From positions 122,930 through 163,348 of the forward strand of contig MJCC01000019.1 in the NCBI GenBank assembly GCA_001766655.1: a DNA stretch of 40,419 nucleotides. The letters run 5' to 3'. The notes beneath the pieces are model-generated. The model saw only the letters and a list, made by a program, of their open reading frames with translations. It did no database searches and was not told the DNA's origin. Position numbers and translations under genes: made by a program. The stretch's first letter is position 1, and every line of letters starts with the position of its first letter. Below, piece by piece: positions 17,925 to 27,122 of the stretch. Source of the DNA: Phytomonas francai. Taxonomy: Eukaryota; Euglenozoa; Kinetoplastea; Trypanosomatida; Trypanosomatidae.

Positions 17925-18980
17925 CAAACAGATTAGGTTTGAAGCCTAACTATTAATTTAGTATGTTGATATTGGTGCACCGAGGTATGTTCTTCAGATA
18001 AGTTTGCGCCTAGGCTTCTTTCAAATATAGGAGATGGATGGATGTGTTTGTGTATTAATGCATTAATAAACAAACGTAAGGGTCGAATATGATCTAGGTG
18101 GTCTGAACGATAGAAAGCCCCATGCAAATACTAGTTTCCACCAACCTCCAAGAAATTAAGGATATATATAGCTAGATAAGGATTAAGGAATTATTATTAT
18201 GCAATCTAAATACGCGATTTTCGCTTTTCGAAAGTCACACGAAGAAACTCACGGGTGGAAAAAAGCGGTAGGTACGAGAGTAGGACCTATTTTGGCGTAG
18301 GTTAAAAAGTAGGGGCGCCCAATCAATGCCCATAGAAAAAGAAAAAAGAATAAAAGAGGGGGGGAATTGGATCGATCTCAAGTTGGTGAGGTAATACAAA
18401 CATAAAGGCCACCAAATAGGCAAAATGCATGTCACTTTATCACATTGTACCCTAAATAAATAGAACACGTAATTGTAATCAAATTAGAAAAAGCATCAAT
18501 AGTGATAATAATAGAATAATGTGGTAGGAATTTAACAAACGATTGAAGAGATCAGTGATGCAAATTCCAATTCACTATTCTATGCCTATATTTATAGTGC
18601 AGCTCCCCAGGGGAGGAAAAGAAGAGGCTAGGTTACATTAAAGTCCAAAAAAAGGCATATTGTGCAAAACTATGTACGACATATATCAATATATTCTGTT
18701 ACCCTGTAATATTGAAGAGAACAAAACATATCCTTATGTATCTCTTTGTCATTGCCTGCCTTCACATTTTTAGTCACATAAATTTATACAAAAAAGAAAC
18801 CAAGACAATCGCAAACATAATTCCAATTCAAATCGACGACAGCACACGGATTTTTTTCTTAATGATTATAATTCAGTTAAAGCGGCTCAGTAATTAAGAA
18901 GTTGTTTGGAATATCAAACATTTTTTCCCTTTAAAAAAAGTGTGAAACTACAAAAGACATACGCTCTTTAATGATCAAAG
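17925..18980. other. A+T-rich intergenic region
   Basis: About 1.05 kb of A+T-rich sequence holds the 5' leader of the COQ10-like gene and, on the right, presumably the 3' UTR of the micro-ORF transcript. There are small frames on both strands, none with coding composition. Confidence 0.5.
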
Positions 18981-19052
18981 TCAGGATTTGTTCTGCGAGA
19001 ACCAGCCCCCCTTGACCACCATCCGCGCAACGTCGAAGGTTATAAAGTCCAT
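18981..19052 (-). CDS. Candidate 23-residue micro-ORF
   Basis: An ATG (19052-19050) to TGA (18983-18981) frame of 23 codons encodes MDFITFDVARMVVKGGWF followed by SQNKS. The frame has a stop four codons before the ATG, so it is complete. Its codons are G/C-ending (GAC, TTC, GCG, GTG, GTC, AAG, GGC, CAG), and the G+C-rich block begins near the ATG and ends close to the stop inside otherwise A+T-rich sequence. That is the pattern expected of a conserved coding stretch. There is no membrane helix. I do not recognise the peptide. A two-codon upstream ORF (ATG GAG TAG) lies a few bases before it. A decayed exon is the alternative. Confidence 0.45.
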   Translation of the reverse strand: MDFITFDVARMVVKGGWFSQNKS

Positions 19053-19398
19053 TATCTTCAACTACTCCATTTAATGTGTTTTTTTCCTGTTATTTTCAGA
19101 GGCTACAGAGCAAATATCAAACTGAAAATTCCCCTTCACCGAACATCACCGCAGGCAAAAAAAAAGCATTCCCCCGTAATCAACCTTTGGATGTCGAACG
19201 AACACACGACAAAGGGAAGGATGGAGAAACAAACAATTATTGAATATACATAGATGGAAACAAACCATAAAAAATGGAAATTGCTTTTAGTAATACATAA
19301 TTTTACAAAAAAAAACGCAGTACATTCATTTGCTGCCCCTTGAACCCCTTCCCCACCCCCAGCCACATACCAACCTACCTTTCCTCTTCCTTCACCTG
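19053..19398. other. Intergenic region
   Basis: This holds the leader of the micro-ORF transcript (pyrimidine-AG candidates GGAATTTTCAG and TTGCTCTGTAG on the minus strand) and the 3' UTR of the coiled-coil gene. No other ORF was seen. Confidence 0.45.
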
Positions 19399-21153
19399 CT
19401 ACGAGCGCACCGTCGCGACGCGCTCGCGCAGAAACTCCAGTCTTTCCTCCTCCAGCGCTCGGATCAGCTGCTCGTAGTTCCTCTCCTGTTCCCGCTGCTC
19501 CTCGGCGGAGTGGTGGCGGCAGCTCAACAGCTCCTCCTCGGCCCTGTGGAGCTGATCGAGGAGGTGGCGGTGGCGGTCGTGCAGCTGCGCCTTATACGCA
19601 CCAGCTTCTTCTGCAGCCTGCTGGAGCCGCTCGAGGTGGGCGCGGCGGGTTTGTCGGCGGGCCTCGGCCAAACGCACGCGGGTCTCGAAGAGCCCTTGCC
19701 GGGCGTTGTGCAGCGCCGCCGCCGCGGCCTCCCGCGCGCTCACGACGAGCCCCTTCACGAAAGCCTCTCGCTCCTGTTCCAGCTGCTGCAGCCACGCCCG
19801 GCGGTAGGTTGCGTCACTCCCGTTCGGCAGCGGCGTGATCGGCGAGTGAAAGGTCTCCTCCCAGCCTTTCTGGAGCTCGCTAAAGAGCATCCGCGCGGGA
19901 GCGGCAGGCTTGATTGTCGGAAGCGGAGAAATGTCGTCGTAGCCAGCAGGTGTCTCACCCAGCATGGGTGTTTGGTTAACCACCTTGCCGGAAGGAGGTG
20001 TTTGGATCCCGGCCCTGTCGGATTTAGATGTTTCCATCATCGCCTTGTCGGGCGCGGTCGCCCGAAGCCGCCGCCGCGACGCGCACTTCTTCTCACTGCC
20101 AGTACCGCGGAGTTGCTTCAACATCGTGGCAATCGCCTCGCGCGCCTTTTCGTTCGACTGCCGAAGCTCCTCCACGGCCTGCACACGACGCTCACGTGCC
20201 CTCCCGCACCGCAGCCGCACCGCGCGGTAGTGATCTGCCGGTGTGGTCATCATTACCGGCGGCGGCGGCGATGAAGGATTAGCGTGAAGGTCCAAGATGA
20301 CAGTGTAGTACGCTAGCGGTAAATCGAAAGGTTCGCCGCGCAGGTAACGGCGACGCCGCTCGAGGATCTTCATCTCGTACTGTTTCGCGGCCTCAGTGCG
20401 CTCAACCTCCTCCACACGACGAGCAGACTCGAGGGCGTGCATCAAACGGTGACGCCACCGTTCGGGCGCCCTCGGTGGACCGTTCTGGGGTGCTCCGACC
20501 CCAACGCGATCGTCTGGCAGGATGCTCGGAAACAGATTCCCCAAGGATCTTGAAAACGCCCTGGAGTTCCTGTTCGACCGTCCAAAAAAAATAAAGGATT
20601 TCGATGCCTTGGTTGGAAGAGTGCTCGGCTTCCCACAGTTCCCATCGCCGTCCTCGTTCCCCTCCCGTAGGGGTTTAAACTTGGCGTAGAGCGACCTGCT
20701 CAGATTATGCTGCTTCCACCGAGCATAGTCAGCCTCCCTGCGCTCCCATAGCTCGCCGAAGCCGCACTCGAGAGCGCAGCAAAAAGCCGATGTGTACGCC
20801 GCCCCTGTAGGTGAACAAGACGCCCCCCCCTTCCTTCCCCCTTCCCCCGGGACGTACTTCGGCACCACTGCCAGGGAATCCAGCCCCACCGTCCCCACGC
20901 CGTACGCCTCCACCACCCGCGGCCACCGCGGCGCCGGGAATCGCGGACGATGTCTTTGCCGCTTTGGGCCCTCCCCTTCAGCCTTTCCCTCCTCCCCCCC
21001 CTCAGGCGCCAACTCTGGACCCTGCCCGCTGCTTGACAGCCTCACGCATCGGGTGCCGGCGCTTTTCGAGCGAACCTCCCAAGGGGAGGTCGGCGGAGGG
21101 TGGGAATCAACCCCACTCTCATGAGATGGTTCCGTAGTATGAGGGAAGTCCAT
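19399..21153 (-). CDS. Coiled-coil protein, 584 residues, function unknown
   Basis: I do not recognise a family. The N-terminal third is low-complexity (Pro/Gly/Arg/Ser). A middle part (about 110-340) contains helical segments such as FGELWERREADYARWKQHNL and the Arg-rich MKILERRRRYLRGEPFDLPLAYY. The C-terminal 180 residues are a strongly charged Glu/Arg/Gln coiled coil, running with short breaks from about 400 to 584. There is no membrane helix. Proteins like this in flagellates are often cytoskeletal (basal body, flagellum attachment, axoneme), but nothing in the sequence proves this. The start at 21153 lies five bases after a clear acceptor AG. Confidence 0.78.
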   Translation of the reverse strand: MDFPHTTEPSHESGVDSHPPPTSPWEVRSKSAGTRCVRLSSSGQGPELAPEGGEEGKAEGEGPKRQRHRPRFPAPRWPRVVEAYGVGTVGLDSLAVVPKYVPGEGGRKGGASCSPTGAAYTSAFCCALECGFGELWERREADYARWKQHNLSRSLYAKFKPLREGNEDGDGNCGKPSTLPTKASKSFIFFGRSNRNSRAFSRSLGNLFPSILPDDRVGVGAPQNGPPRAPERWRHRLMHALESARRVEEVERTEAAKQYEMKILERRRRYLRGEPFDLPLAYYTVILDLHANPSSPPPPVMMTTPADHYRAVRLRCGRARERRVQAVEELRQSNEKAREAIATMLKQLRGTGSEKKCASRRRLRATAPDKAMMETSKSDRAGIQTPPSGKVVNQTPMLGETPAGYDDISPLPTIKPAAPARMLFSELQKGWEETFHSPITPLPNGSDATYRRAWLQQLEQEREAFVKGLVVSAREAAAAALHNARQGLFETRVRLAEARRQTRRAHLERLQQAAEEAGAYKAQLHDRHRHLLDQLHRAEEELLSCRHHSAEEQREQERNYEQLIRALEEERLEFLRERVATVRS

Positions 21154-21605
21154 AATAACTTTAGGAGAACTTAAATGAAAGATTAGGTCTTTTAAAAATA
21201 AAAATTCTATAAACCGCTACAACTCGTAAAGCACGTGTTATGTTATTTCCGGTGAAAAATAAGCTGCAACAAAGAAATAGTAGAGTAGATTTTAAAAAGC
21301 TGCACCCTTGATAGTTAAAAAAGAAACCTATGCAAGGAAGTATTATGATTTTTTTCGTTGAAACTCCAGACGATAATGCAAATTGCCAGAGACACGCACA
21401 TATTGTCAAAAATAGAAAATTATAATGCTATATTCAACGGAAATAGAAACATATGGAAAGGAAAAGAAACCCCCTTAAATACAAAAAGAATAAAAAAAAA
21501 CATCCATAGAATAGATAACCATTGAATCGTTCCGACGCAATAATTGATAAGGATACGAACCCATGCGTAAGGAACGGAAACCAACACCAATTAGAAATTC
21601 CTCGC
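21154..21605. other. A+T-rich intergenic region
   Basis: This is the 5' flank of the coiled-coil gene and the 3' UTR of UFM1. It has poly-A/T tracts, and no ORF looks coding. Confidence 0.5.
21159..21180 (-). promoter_or_regulatory. Splice acceptor of 584-residue coiled-coil gene
   Basis: On the minus strand TTTCATTTAAGTTCTCCTAAAG ends at 21159, five bases before the ATG. This is a very short leader, as is common for trans-spliced genes. Confidence 0.5.
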
Positions 21606-21899
21606 CTAACCAACGCGATCACGCGGTATCAAGCGTATCTCCTGCCCATACTTCATGAACGCCGTGCCAGCAGTTTGTGCTGGGTTGATCCCAGTGCCAT
21701 CCTTCGTCGTGGCTGCCATGGAGTCTACGGAGGCGATCCCGAACTCCTCCGCGGCAAACCGCAGTACAGCCGTCAGCGGTGCCTCCTCTGCTATGCTGAT
21801 CACCCGAAAGGGCTGGCTGCGCTCAGAGGTTAAAATCACACGAAAGGTAACTTTCCCGCCGCTTGGGGTACTGGCTACTCCACCCACCTGTGTATCCAT
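21606..21899 (-). CDS. UFM1: Ubiquitin-fold modifier 1 (UFM1)
   Basis: This 97-residue protein is a ubiquitin-like modifier attached through UBA5, UFC1 and UFL1 to substrates that include ribosomal protein uL24 at the ER. The match is strong along residues 16-97: [23 protein letters not shown] (43-55), [11 protein letters not shown] (68-78) and [11 protein letters not shown] (87-97). The N-terminal 15 residues are an extra Gly/Ser-rich tail. The ORF stops (TAG) immediately after Gly97, the residue used for conjugation. Most UFM1 genes encode one or more further residues (Ser-Cys in human) that a UFSP protease removes; here no cap is encoded. A GT (GTTAGG) overlapping the last codons could in principle be a splice donor to an unseen 3' exon. 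Confidence 0.95.
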   Translation of the reverse strand: MDTQVGGVASTPSGGKVTFRVILTSERSQPFRVISIAEEAPLTAVLRFAAEEFGIASVDSMAATTKDGTGINPAQTAGTAFMKYGQEIRLIPRDRVG

Positions 21900-22240
21900 C
21901 TACTTTCAGGATAAATATACCGTTATATATGAAAACCAATTCAACTTAGATACAAAACTAGAAAAGGGAACGGACGATTCCACGTGTATTCTGCAACAGC
22001 CTCCAGACATCACACCCTCAGAAGACTCCGACATTTGGCTACACTTCGATGATTGTATATACATGGGTTTATAAGACAAGTTATAGATTAGGTTAGAAAA
22101 AACTCTTCATCTACTTGGTTTTCTTAATAATATTATGCTTTTGGTATTTTAAAAGGGTTGAAATGTCATTAGTTTAAAGATTTGCTCCATTAATAGACTG
22201 CGTACCAGTGCACAGTAAGATCCTCCATCTTGTCAAGCTA
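21900..22240. other. Intergenic region
   Basis: This is the leader of UFM1 (AG candidate CTGAAAG just before the ATG on the minus strand) and the 3' UTR of the next gene. The plus-strand frame that runs through here is antisense to UFM1 and not coding. Confidence 0.5.
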
Positions 22241-22621
22241 CTAAATCCACACTGCACCTGCGCTCATGTTCTCATACGCGACGTACGGCAGGGGGTACGT
22301 TTGCAGGAGATCCACCTCGGAGGCTGCGCTGATCCAGTGCACACCCTTCGCTTCCGCGGCCTTGCGGGACAACACCAACACGGCATCCGCCCCACCCTCG
22401 TCAAGGCGCACAACGTCGAAGTCCTCCAGCGCAAGCGTCTGCCCAGGCATCGCCAACGCGCTCCGCGGCACGCTCACATTCGTCGTGGGCAGCTCGCTCG
22501 TCTGCGCGTCCACCACAAACCCGCGCACGCGAACACCACCGCTCGCCCCGCCACGCGTATGCGCGCCAAGAGATATTTTTCCAACCCAATCAACGCGATA
22601 AGAATATCTTCGTGGATATTT
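22241..22621 (-). CDS. Unrecognised protein or 3' exon, no ATG at its 5' end
   Basis: The 126-codon open stretch has coding-like G/C-ending codons almost back to a sharp CTGTTTCAG at 22624-22622, preceded by ten T. Upstream of that AG the frame is T-rich and reaches a TTG only; no in-frame ATG exists before codon 58 (MPGQTLALEDF). Either this is the last exon of a cis-spliced gene, or it is trans-spliced and starts at a non-ATG codon or at the internal ATG, making a 69-residue protein. The translated part looks like a compact beta-rich domain (YSYRVDWVGKISLGAHTR, RVRGFVVDAQT, LALEDFDVVRLDE, ADAVLVLSRKA, HWISAASEVDLL). I do not recognise it. I could not find an upstream exon with a matching phase by eye. 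Confidence 0.55.
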   Translation of the reverse strand, partial: KYPRRYSYRVDWVGKISLGAHTRGGASGGVRVRGFVVDAQTSELPTTNVSVPRSALAMPGQTLALEDFDVVRLDEGGADAVLVLSRKAAEAKGVHWISAASEVDLLQTYPLPYVAYENMSAGAVWI

Positions 22622-22643
22622 CTGAAACAGAAAAAAAAAAGAC
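22622..22643 (-). promoter_or_regulatory. Strong 3' splice site
   Basis: On the minus strand, GTC followed by ten T, then CTGTTTCAG, ends at 22622. It is the boundary between A+T-rich non-coding sequence and the coding-like stretch 22621-22241. Confidence 0.7.
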
Positions 22644-23437
22644 AATTATCCATTTCGGTGTTACGCTTCAGATTGTGAAACTTCAACAGATACACGATTG
22701 GATGTCAATCAGGAACATTTGGTATGAGATGCGCAAGTAGGGTGTTGTGACAGCATAGGTGTGCGGGTTCCCTCTATAAACATCTTGATGTGCCAGAGTA
22801 TCAGAAAAGGCAGTAGATATCTTTTAAAACATAGTCTTGCACCAATAATATTTAGGAAGGTATACTTGATGATAGGGAATAGCAAACAGCTATTTGATGC
22901 ACTTTTTTTTTTACCTACTATCAATGTAAAATCGCTTTTGTTAATACACCAATCTCTGCTGTACTTGATGAAAAGAAAAGAAATTAAGATGATTTCTAAA
23001 TCATGAGAAGTATAATGTATGTCAACAAAAAAATTGAGAAATCCAAGATATGAAGCTGAAATTTGGCGTCATTTGCTGCAAATAGTATTCAGAAGAAAGC
23101 AACACATCCCTCAGTTCAAAAAAAAATCAAATTATTTTACTAAGCATATTCCTGATAGAGAAATAAATGGAAGAGTTGAGGAGACGAAACGGAAAATAAA
23201 ATGCTAATATCATGGCATCATCTAGAGTCGTGTTAAAATCAAAAGGAGGAAAATACCCACAAATGTAACGAAAGTCTTCACAATGGATGTCGTAAAGGAA
23301 CTCTAAAAAGAAAAGGTAACGACATTTATACAAAGTGCCTCGTTTTCCCTTTCGGTAACGTCGAAAGTAATCAAGCTTTGCAACTTAAAAAAATGAAAGA
23401 ATATGAAATAATTGTAGATGGAATATACATACACGTA

Positions 23438-23475
<38 letters not shown>

Positions 23476-24226
23476 GGGGAAAGCAATAGTTAATAAGAAT
23501 GTACAGTACTAGCAAAATACATAAACAAGATCAACTAATCTCTATAGCTACAGTTCGATAATCACCCATAACGTTCTCTTTTACTTATAAGAAAGTGCAC
23601 ATATCGCCAAAAATATAGGTTCTATACTTCTTTTTTGTTGTTGTTTTGTTTACCTTTTAACAAAAAAGTCCCAAGACCCATATACAGCTACTCGTGCTTT
23701 TTTCCAGGGCAAAAGAACGATTAGCGCCTTGAAATATAGAAAATCAAATAAGTGATCAAAGAAATATGTCAGAATATAATGAAAGATATGTACGTTGTTG
23801 TTATTATTGATTTATTACTTTTGACAAAAAGATGGGAAAATAAGTGAAAAAAATTAGCCTATTATATTCATAAATAATACATTACACAACACAGCTACAG
23901 AACATTGCAACTCAAGAAATGAAAACACAGTGGAAATAAGATATAAATAGAAGTAGTAAAATCGATTCTCCATGAATACAATATCTTCCACACACTTCTG
24001 TTTTCATCATTACGACTAATTAAAACAGAAAAAATGGGTATATTAAGTAGAATAAAATTCTACAAATGTACCACATCACTCCTATCAACAGCCCTTATTT
24101 TCATATACGGAGATGGTTTGCGTCTGCACACATAATATTATATGCCATCTTGTTTGCTTTGATGGCACCTTTCAGAATGAACCTGCGGTTAATGTTTTTT
24201 GTGTAAAGGTTTTTTTCTTGCTTCAC
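22644..24226. other. A+T-rich intergenic region
   Basis: This is 1.6 kb of A+T-rich sequence with a (TA)n run at 23443-23470 and many homopolymers. Small frames exist (for example the ATG at 23019, 62 codons, Lys/Arg-rich), but their composition equals the background. The 3' UTR of the kinase gene lies at the right edge. If the 22241-22621 stretch is an exon, its partner should lie in the first few hundred bases here. Confidence 0.5.
23443..23470. repeat. (TA)n microsatellite
   Basis: About fourteen TA units, read directly. Confidence 0.95.
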
Positions 24227-25651
24227 CTATAGGCCCGCGACTTGGAGTGAGTTCACAAGGTCCCTTTCTAGTTCCTCGAATATACTCACTGATGACAAAT
24301 GTACATTCTCAAGGAACGGATGCTGCAGTGCCTCATCGCAGGTTATTCGGCGCGATGGCTCGTACTCAAGAGTGCGCCGTAGAAAGTTGACTCCATGATC
24401 CCCCACAGCATCCCTAAAACCTGTTTCGGCTAAAAAAACATCCAACATCGGATTTGGAAACCATAGCTCAGGAGGGAGCTGGTAAGAATTAACCCTCGCA
24501 TGTACAGAAACGCCTGATCGGTTGGAGTGCTGGGTGCCATGACACGAGTCGTGAGAATGGCGTCCATTCCCAATGCTCTCTGCGAGATGTGTTTTGAAAA
24601 ACTCGAAAAAAGTGTCCTGTCTAGAACTAGAATTATGCGAAGAGTGACTGTAATTATCTTTACCGCTCTTGCCATCATTGGCATTGGCGGCATGGTGAAG
24701 TTTCGTTGCCAACGCGGTGAGGCTCTCCAACCGAGCGCGTACTTTGGGGTACGTTAGCATAGAAGGCCACGACTCATGTGTAGGAGAACCTAAAAGGAAA
24801 AACATTCGAAAAATCTGTTCCTCCTCATTTCGCCCGCAAAAAAGTACCTTACCGGTAACAATTTCGAAGAAAATTGCCCCCATCGACCATATGTCAACTG
24901 GAAAAGAGTAAAGCGCGGAACCCATGACGGCGTCCGGACTGCGATACCACAATGTCACCACCTCGTGCGAGTACTTCTTCACCGGGATGCTATCCACGCG
25001 AGCCAGGCCCAAATCCCCCAGTTTCACGCTCAAGGAGTGCCCGCTCGCGCGGCCGCCGGCCTCGGCGCGCCCTTTCCCCGTTCGCGCGCCCCCCGCCGCG
25101 CCGTCCACCCCAACGTCGGGGGGAGGGGGGGACCCGCCGCCCTCTCTTCCCTCTCTGTCCCCGCCCTCCCCTCCTGCGGGCCCGCGGCACGGCCCCGTCC
25201 CCCCAACGTCCAGCCCGCCGCGCGGGCGCACGTTCAGAAAGATGTTCTGCGGCTTCAGGTCGCGGTGCACGACACCGCGGCTGTGCAGGTACTGCAGCCC
25301 GCGGAACATCTGCGCGAGGACCGGGCCCACCTCCGCCCGGGGGTCCATCCGGCCGTGCGCCCGCTCGTCCAGGAACTGCTTCAGGTCGCAGTCACAGAGC
25401 TCGAAGATGAGCGTGATCTTGGGATGCTCGAAGAGCACCTCGTGCATGAGCACGATGTTCTCGTGCTTGAGCTCCTTGAGGAGCGAAATCTCGCGGATCG
25501 CGGTGCCCGGCACCCCCTCGTCGTCGTTAGATGACATCATCCGTTTAAACGCAATGATACGCCCGGTATCACGCTCCGTCGCCTGGTAAACCGCTCCATA
25601 AGTTCCTTCTCCCAGTTTGATTATGTGTCGGTAGCGGCCTGCAATAGACAT
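24227..25651 (-). CDS. CDK-family protein kinase (CDK5/PHO85-like) with insertions
   Basis: This 474-residue kinase keeps the Gly loop LGEGTYGAV (13-21), Lys36, the cyclin-contact helix PGTAIRE (48-54, equivalent to PSTAIRE), HRDLKPQN (129-136) and the T-loop HEVVTLWYR. The block FELCDCDLKQFLD is typical of the CDK5/PHO85 branch. Such kinases need a cyclin partner and act in the cell cycle or in nutrient and morphology control. Oddities: the Mg-binding DFG is DLG (213-215) and the APE motif is SPD. About 65 residues of Gly/Pro/Arg-rich sequence (about 141-206) are inserted between the catalytic loop and DLG. A second Ser/His/Asn-rich insertion lies at about 340-385 in the C-lobe. The first insert is far more G+C-rich than its surroundings. 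DLG keeps the metal-binding Asp, so the kinase may still be active. Confidence 0.93.
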   Translation of the reverse strand: MSIAGRYRHIIKLGEGTYGAVYQATERDTGRIIAFKRMMSSNDDEGVPGTAIREISLLKELKHENIVLMHEVLFEHPKITLIFELCDCDLKQFLDERAHGRMDPRAEVGPVLAQMFRGLQYLHSRGVVHRDLKPQNIFLNVRPRGGLDVGGTGPCRGPAGGEGGDREGREGGGSPPPPDVGVDGAAGGARTGKGRAEAGGRASGHSLSVKLGDLGLARVDSIPVKKYSHEVVTLWYRSPDAVMGSALYSFPVDIWSMGAIFFEIVTGKVLFCGRNEEEQIFRMFFLLGSPTHESWPSMLTYPKVRARLESLTALATKLHHAANANDGKSGKDNYSHSSHNSSSRQDTFFEFFKTHLAESIGNGRHSHDSCHGTQHSNRSGVSVHARVNSYQLPPELWFPNPMLDVFLAETGFRDAVGDHGVNFLRRTLEYEPSRRITCDEALQHPFLENVHLSSVSIFEELERDLVNSLQVAGL

Positions 25652-26249
25652 TGGTGCAGAAGAAGGATAGAGTAAAGATGCGCCTCAATAGTCTTATCAC
25701 AGGCCCGATCGAAATACAAGGCCGAGTGGACAAGCAAAGGAATGAAAAGGCTTTCGTAAAAATATGAACACCAAAACCTTTAAAGGAATAAAAGGACAGC
25801 AGGTTGCACGCGATTCCCCTTCTTGGTGGGTGAATGGCCTTCTCAGATACAGTAAATGTGAACAGATACGTTCAAGAGAAATAATTTTGGGTCTTACCCC
25901 TCACGCGAAAAGCCTCCAGAATGCTCAAAAAGAAGAAGCGGAAAATCAATCAAAAAGTATACGTGGGAAATTATATCAATATGTTTTTTTGAATTGAAAT
26001 AATGATGAATGGTGAAATATGATGACAGGGTGGGGAAAACTACTTTGCGGTGTCAATTAAATAAGAATGACGAAGATCAACTACGAGACAGCGGTAAATA
26101 TAATTACGAAGGTACTAACTATTATAATGCCAACTAGGAAAGGGGAGCTGATCAATAAAGCAAAAATAAACCGAAATAATATTTGAAAAGTAAAAAAAAT
26201 ATCTATTATATCTATCAAGCAACCCCTTATTCATAAAAAAAAATACAGC

Positions 26250-26293
26250 AATAATAATAATAATAGAAACAATAATAATAATAATAATAATAG
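26250..26293. repeat. (ATA)n trinucleotide microsatellite
   Basis: Imperfect ATA/AAT repeats, interrupted by GAAACA, read directly. Confidence 0.9.
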
Positions 26294-26796
26294 TAATTCT
26301 ATTTTTTTATAAAATACCTTGATTTTTGAAAAAAAAAAACCTATTGTCTAAGTGAAATATGTAAATGGCTGACAGATTGCTATTTCCTCGTTCGCCTGAA
26401 GTATTTCCTCCAAAAAAAAACTGATCTCTGATGCGCAGCTCCCTCTAATAAGTCAACAAGCCAATAGCAATGAAGGAAAAAAGGGTTAATCAATGTAAAA
26501 ATCACTCTGATATTCTTCTTAAAGAAAATCCCGATTCTTCCCTTCTAGCTTCTATTGTTGTGAAATGTTCAAAATAAAAAATTTTAAAGAAATGTGAGAA
26601 AGAATGACAGAAATTAACCACACACCTACTAAAGTAATATAGTCAAAAGAGTAAAATACTATTTCGATTAAGAGTCAATGATGCACGTACGGCGATTTAA
26701 ATATGAATATAAATGTATGATAGTAAATAAAAGTAAGAAAACAAACAAGTATATTGTTTCATCATAAGAATTGACGAAAAGGTATCAGGAATTCTA

Positions 26797-26797
26797 T

Positions 26798-26824
<27 letters not shown>
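26797..26824. repeat. (TA)n microsatellite
   Basis: About fourteen TA units, read directly. Confidence 0.95.
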
Positions 26825-26828
<4 letters not shown>

Positions 26829-27022
26829 GTATCATAAGAAGTGAAAGAACTTCACAGCCATGAATTCTATTGGTTGATAGATCAATCTCTACACAAGTTT
26901 CCACCATAAAGCCTTTCGTTTTGTTTAGCTTTCCATTTTGCTTCTAAGTGAACCTATCCTTCTCAGCTTCTTGACAACCCATCACTGCACACAAAAGCCT
27001 GCGACAGTATTCACTAAGCTCG

Positions 27023-27036
27023 CCCCCCCCCCCCCC
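27023..27036. repeat. Poly-C run
   Basis: Fourteen C in a row (G on the minus strand), in the presumed 3' UTR of the large coiled-coil gene. Confidence 0.9.
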
Positions 27037-27122
27037 TTTCACATTCTCTGTAACATTCTAAATTGTGTTCTATCAGCCTTCTAAAAATTGCATCGCTACA
27101 AACGAAAGTAAGCAATCAAGCT

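Larger units (their letters stand above)
25652..27122. other. A+T-rich intergenic region
   Basis: This is 1.47 kb without a credible gene. It holds AAT/ATA repeats (26250-26293), a (TA)n run (26797-26824), A-runs and a C14 run (27023-27036). The small plus-strand frame from the ATG at 25764 has no coding bias. Confidence 0.5.

Noticed and set aside
24952..25589. Plus-strand Pro/Arg-rich ORFs opposite the kinase
   Set aside because: They are antisense to conserved kinase motifs and explained by the G+C-rich insertion.
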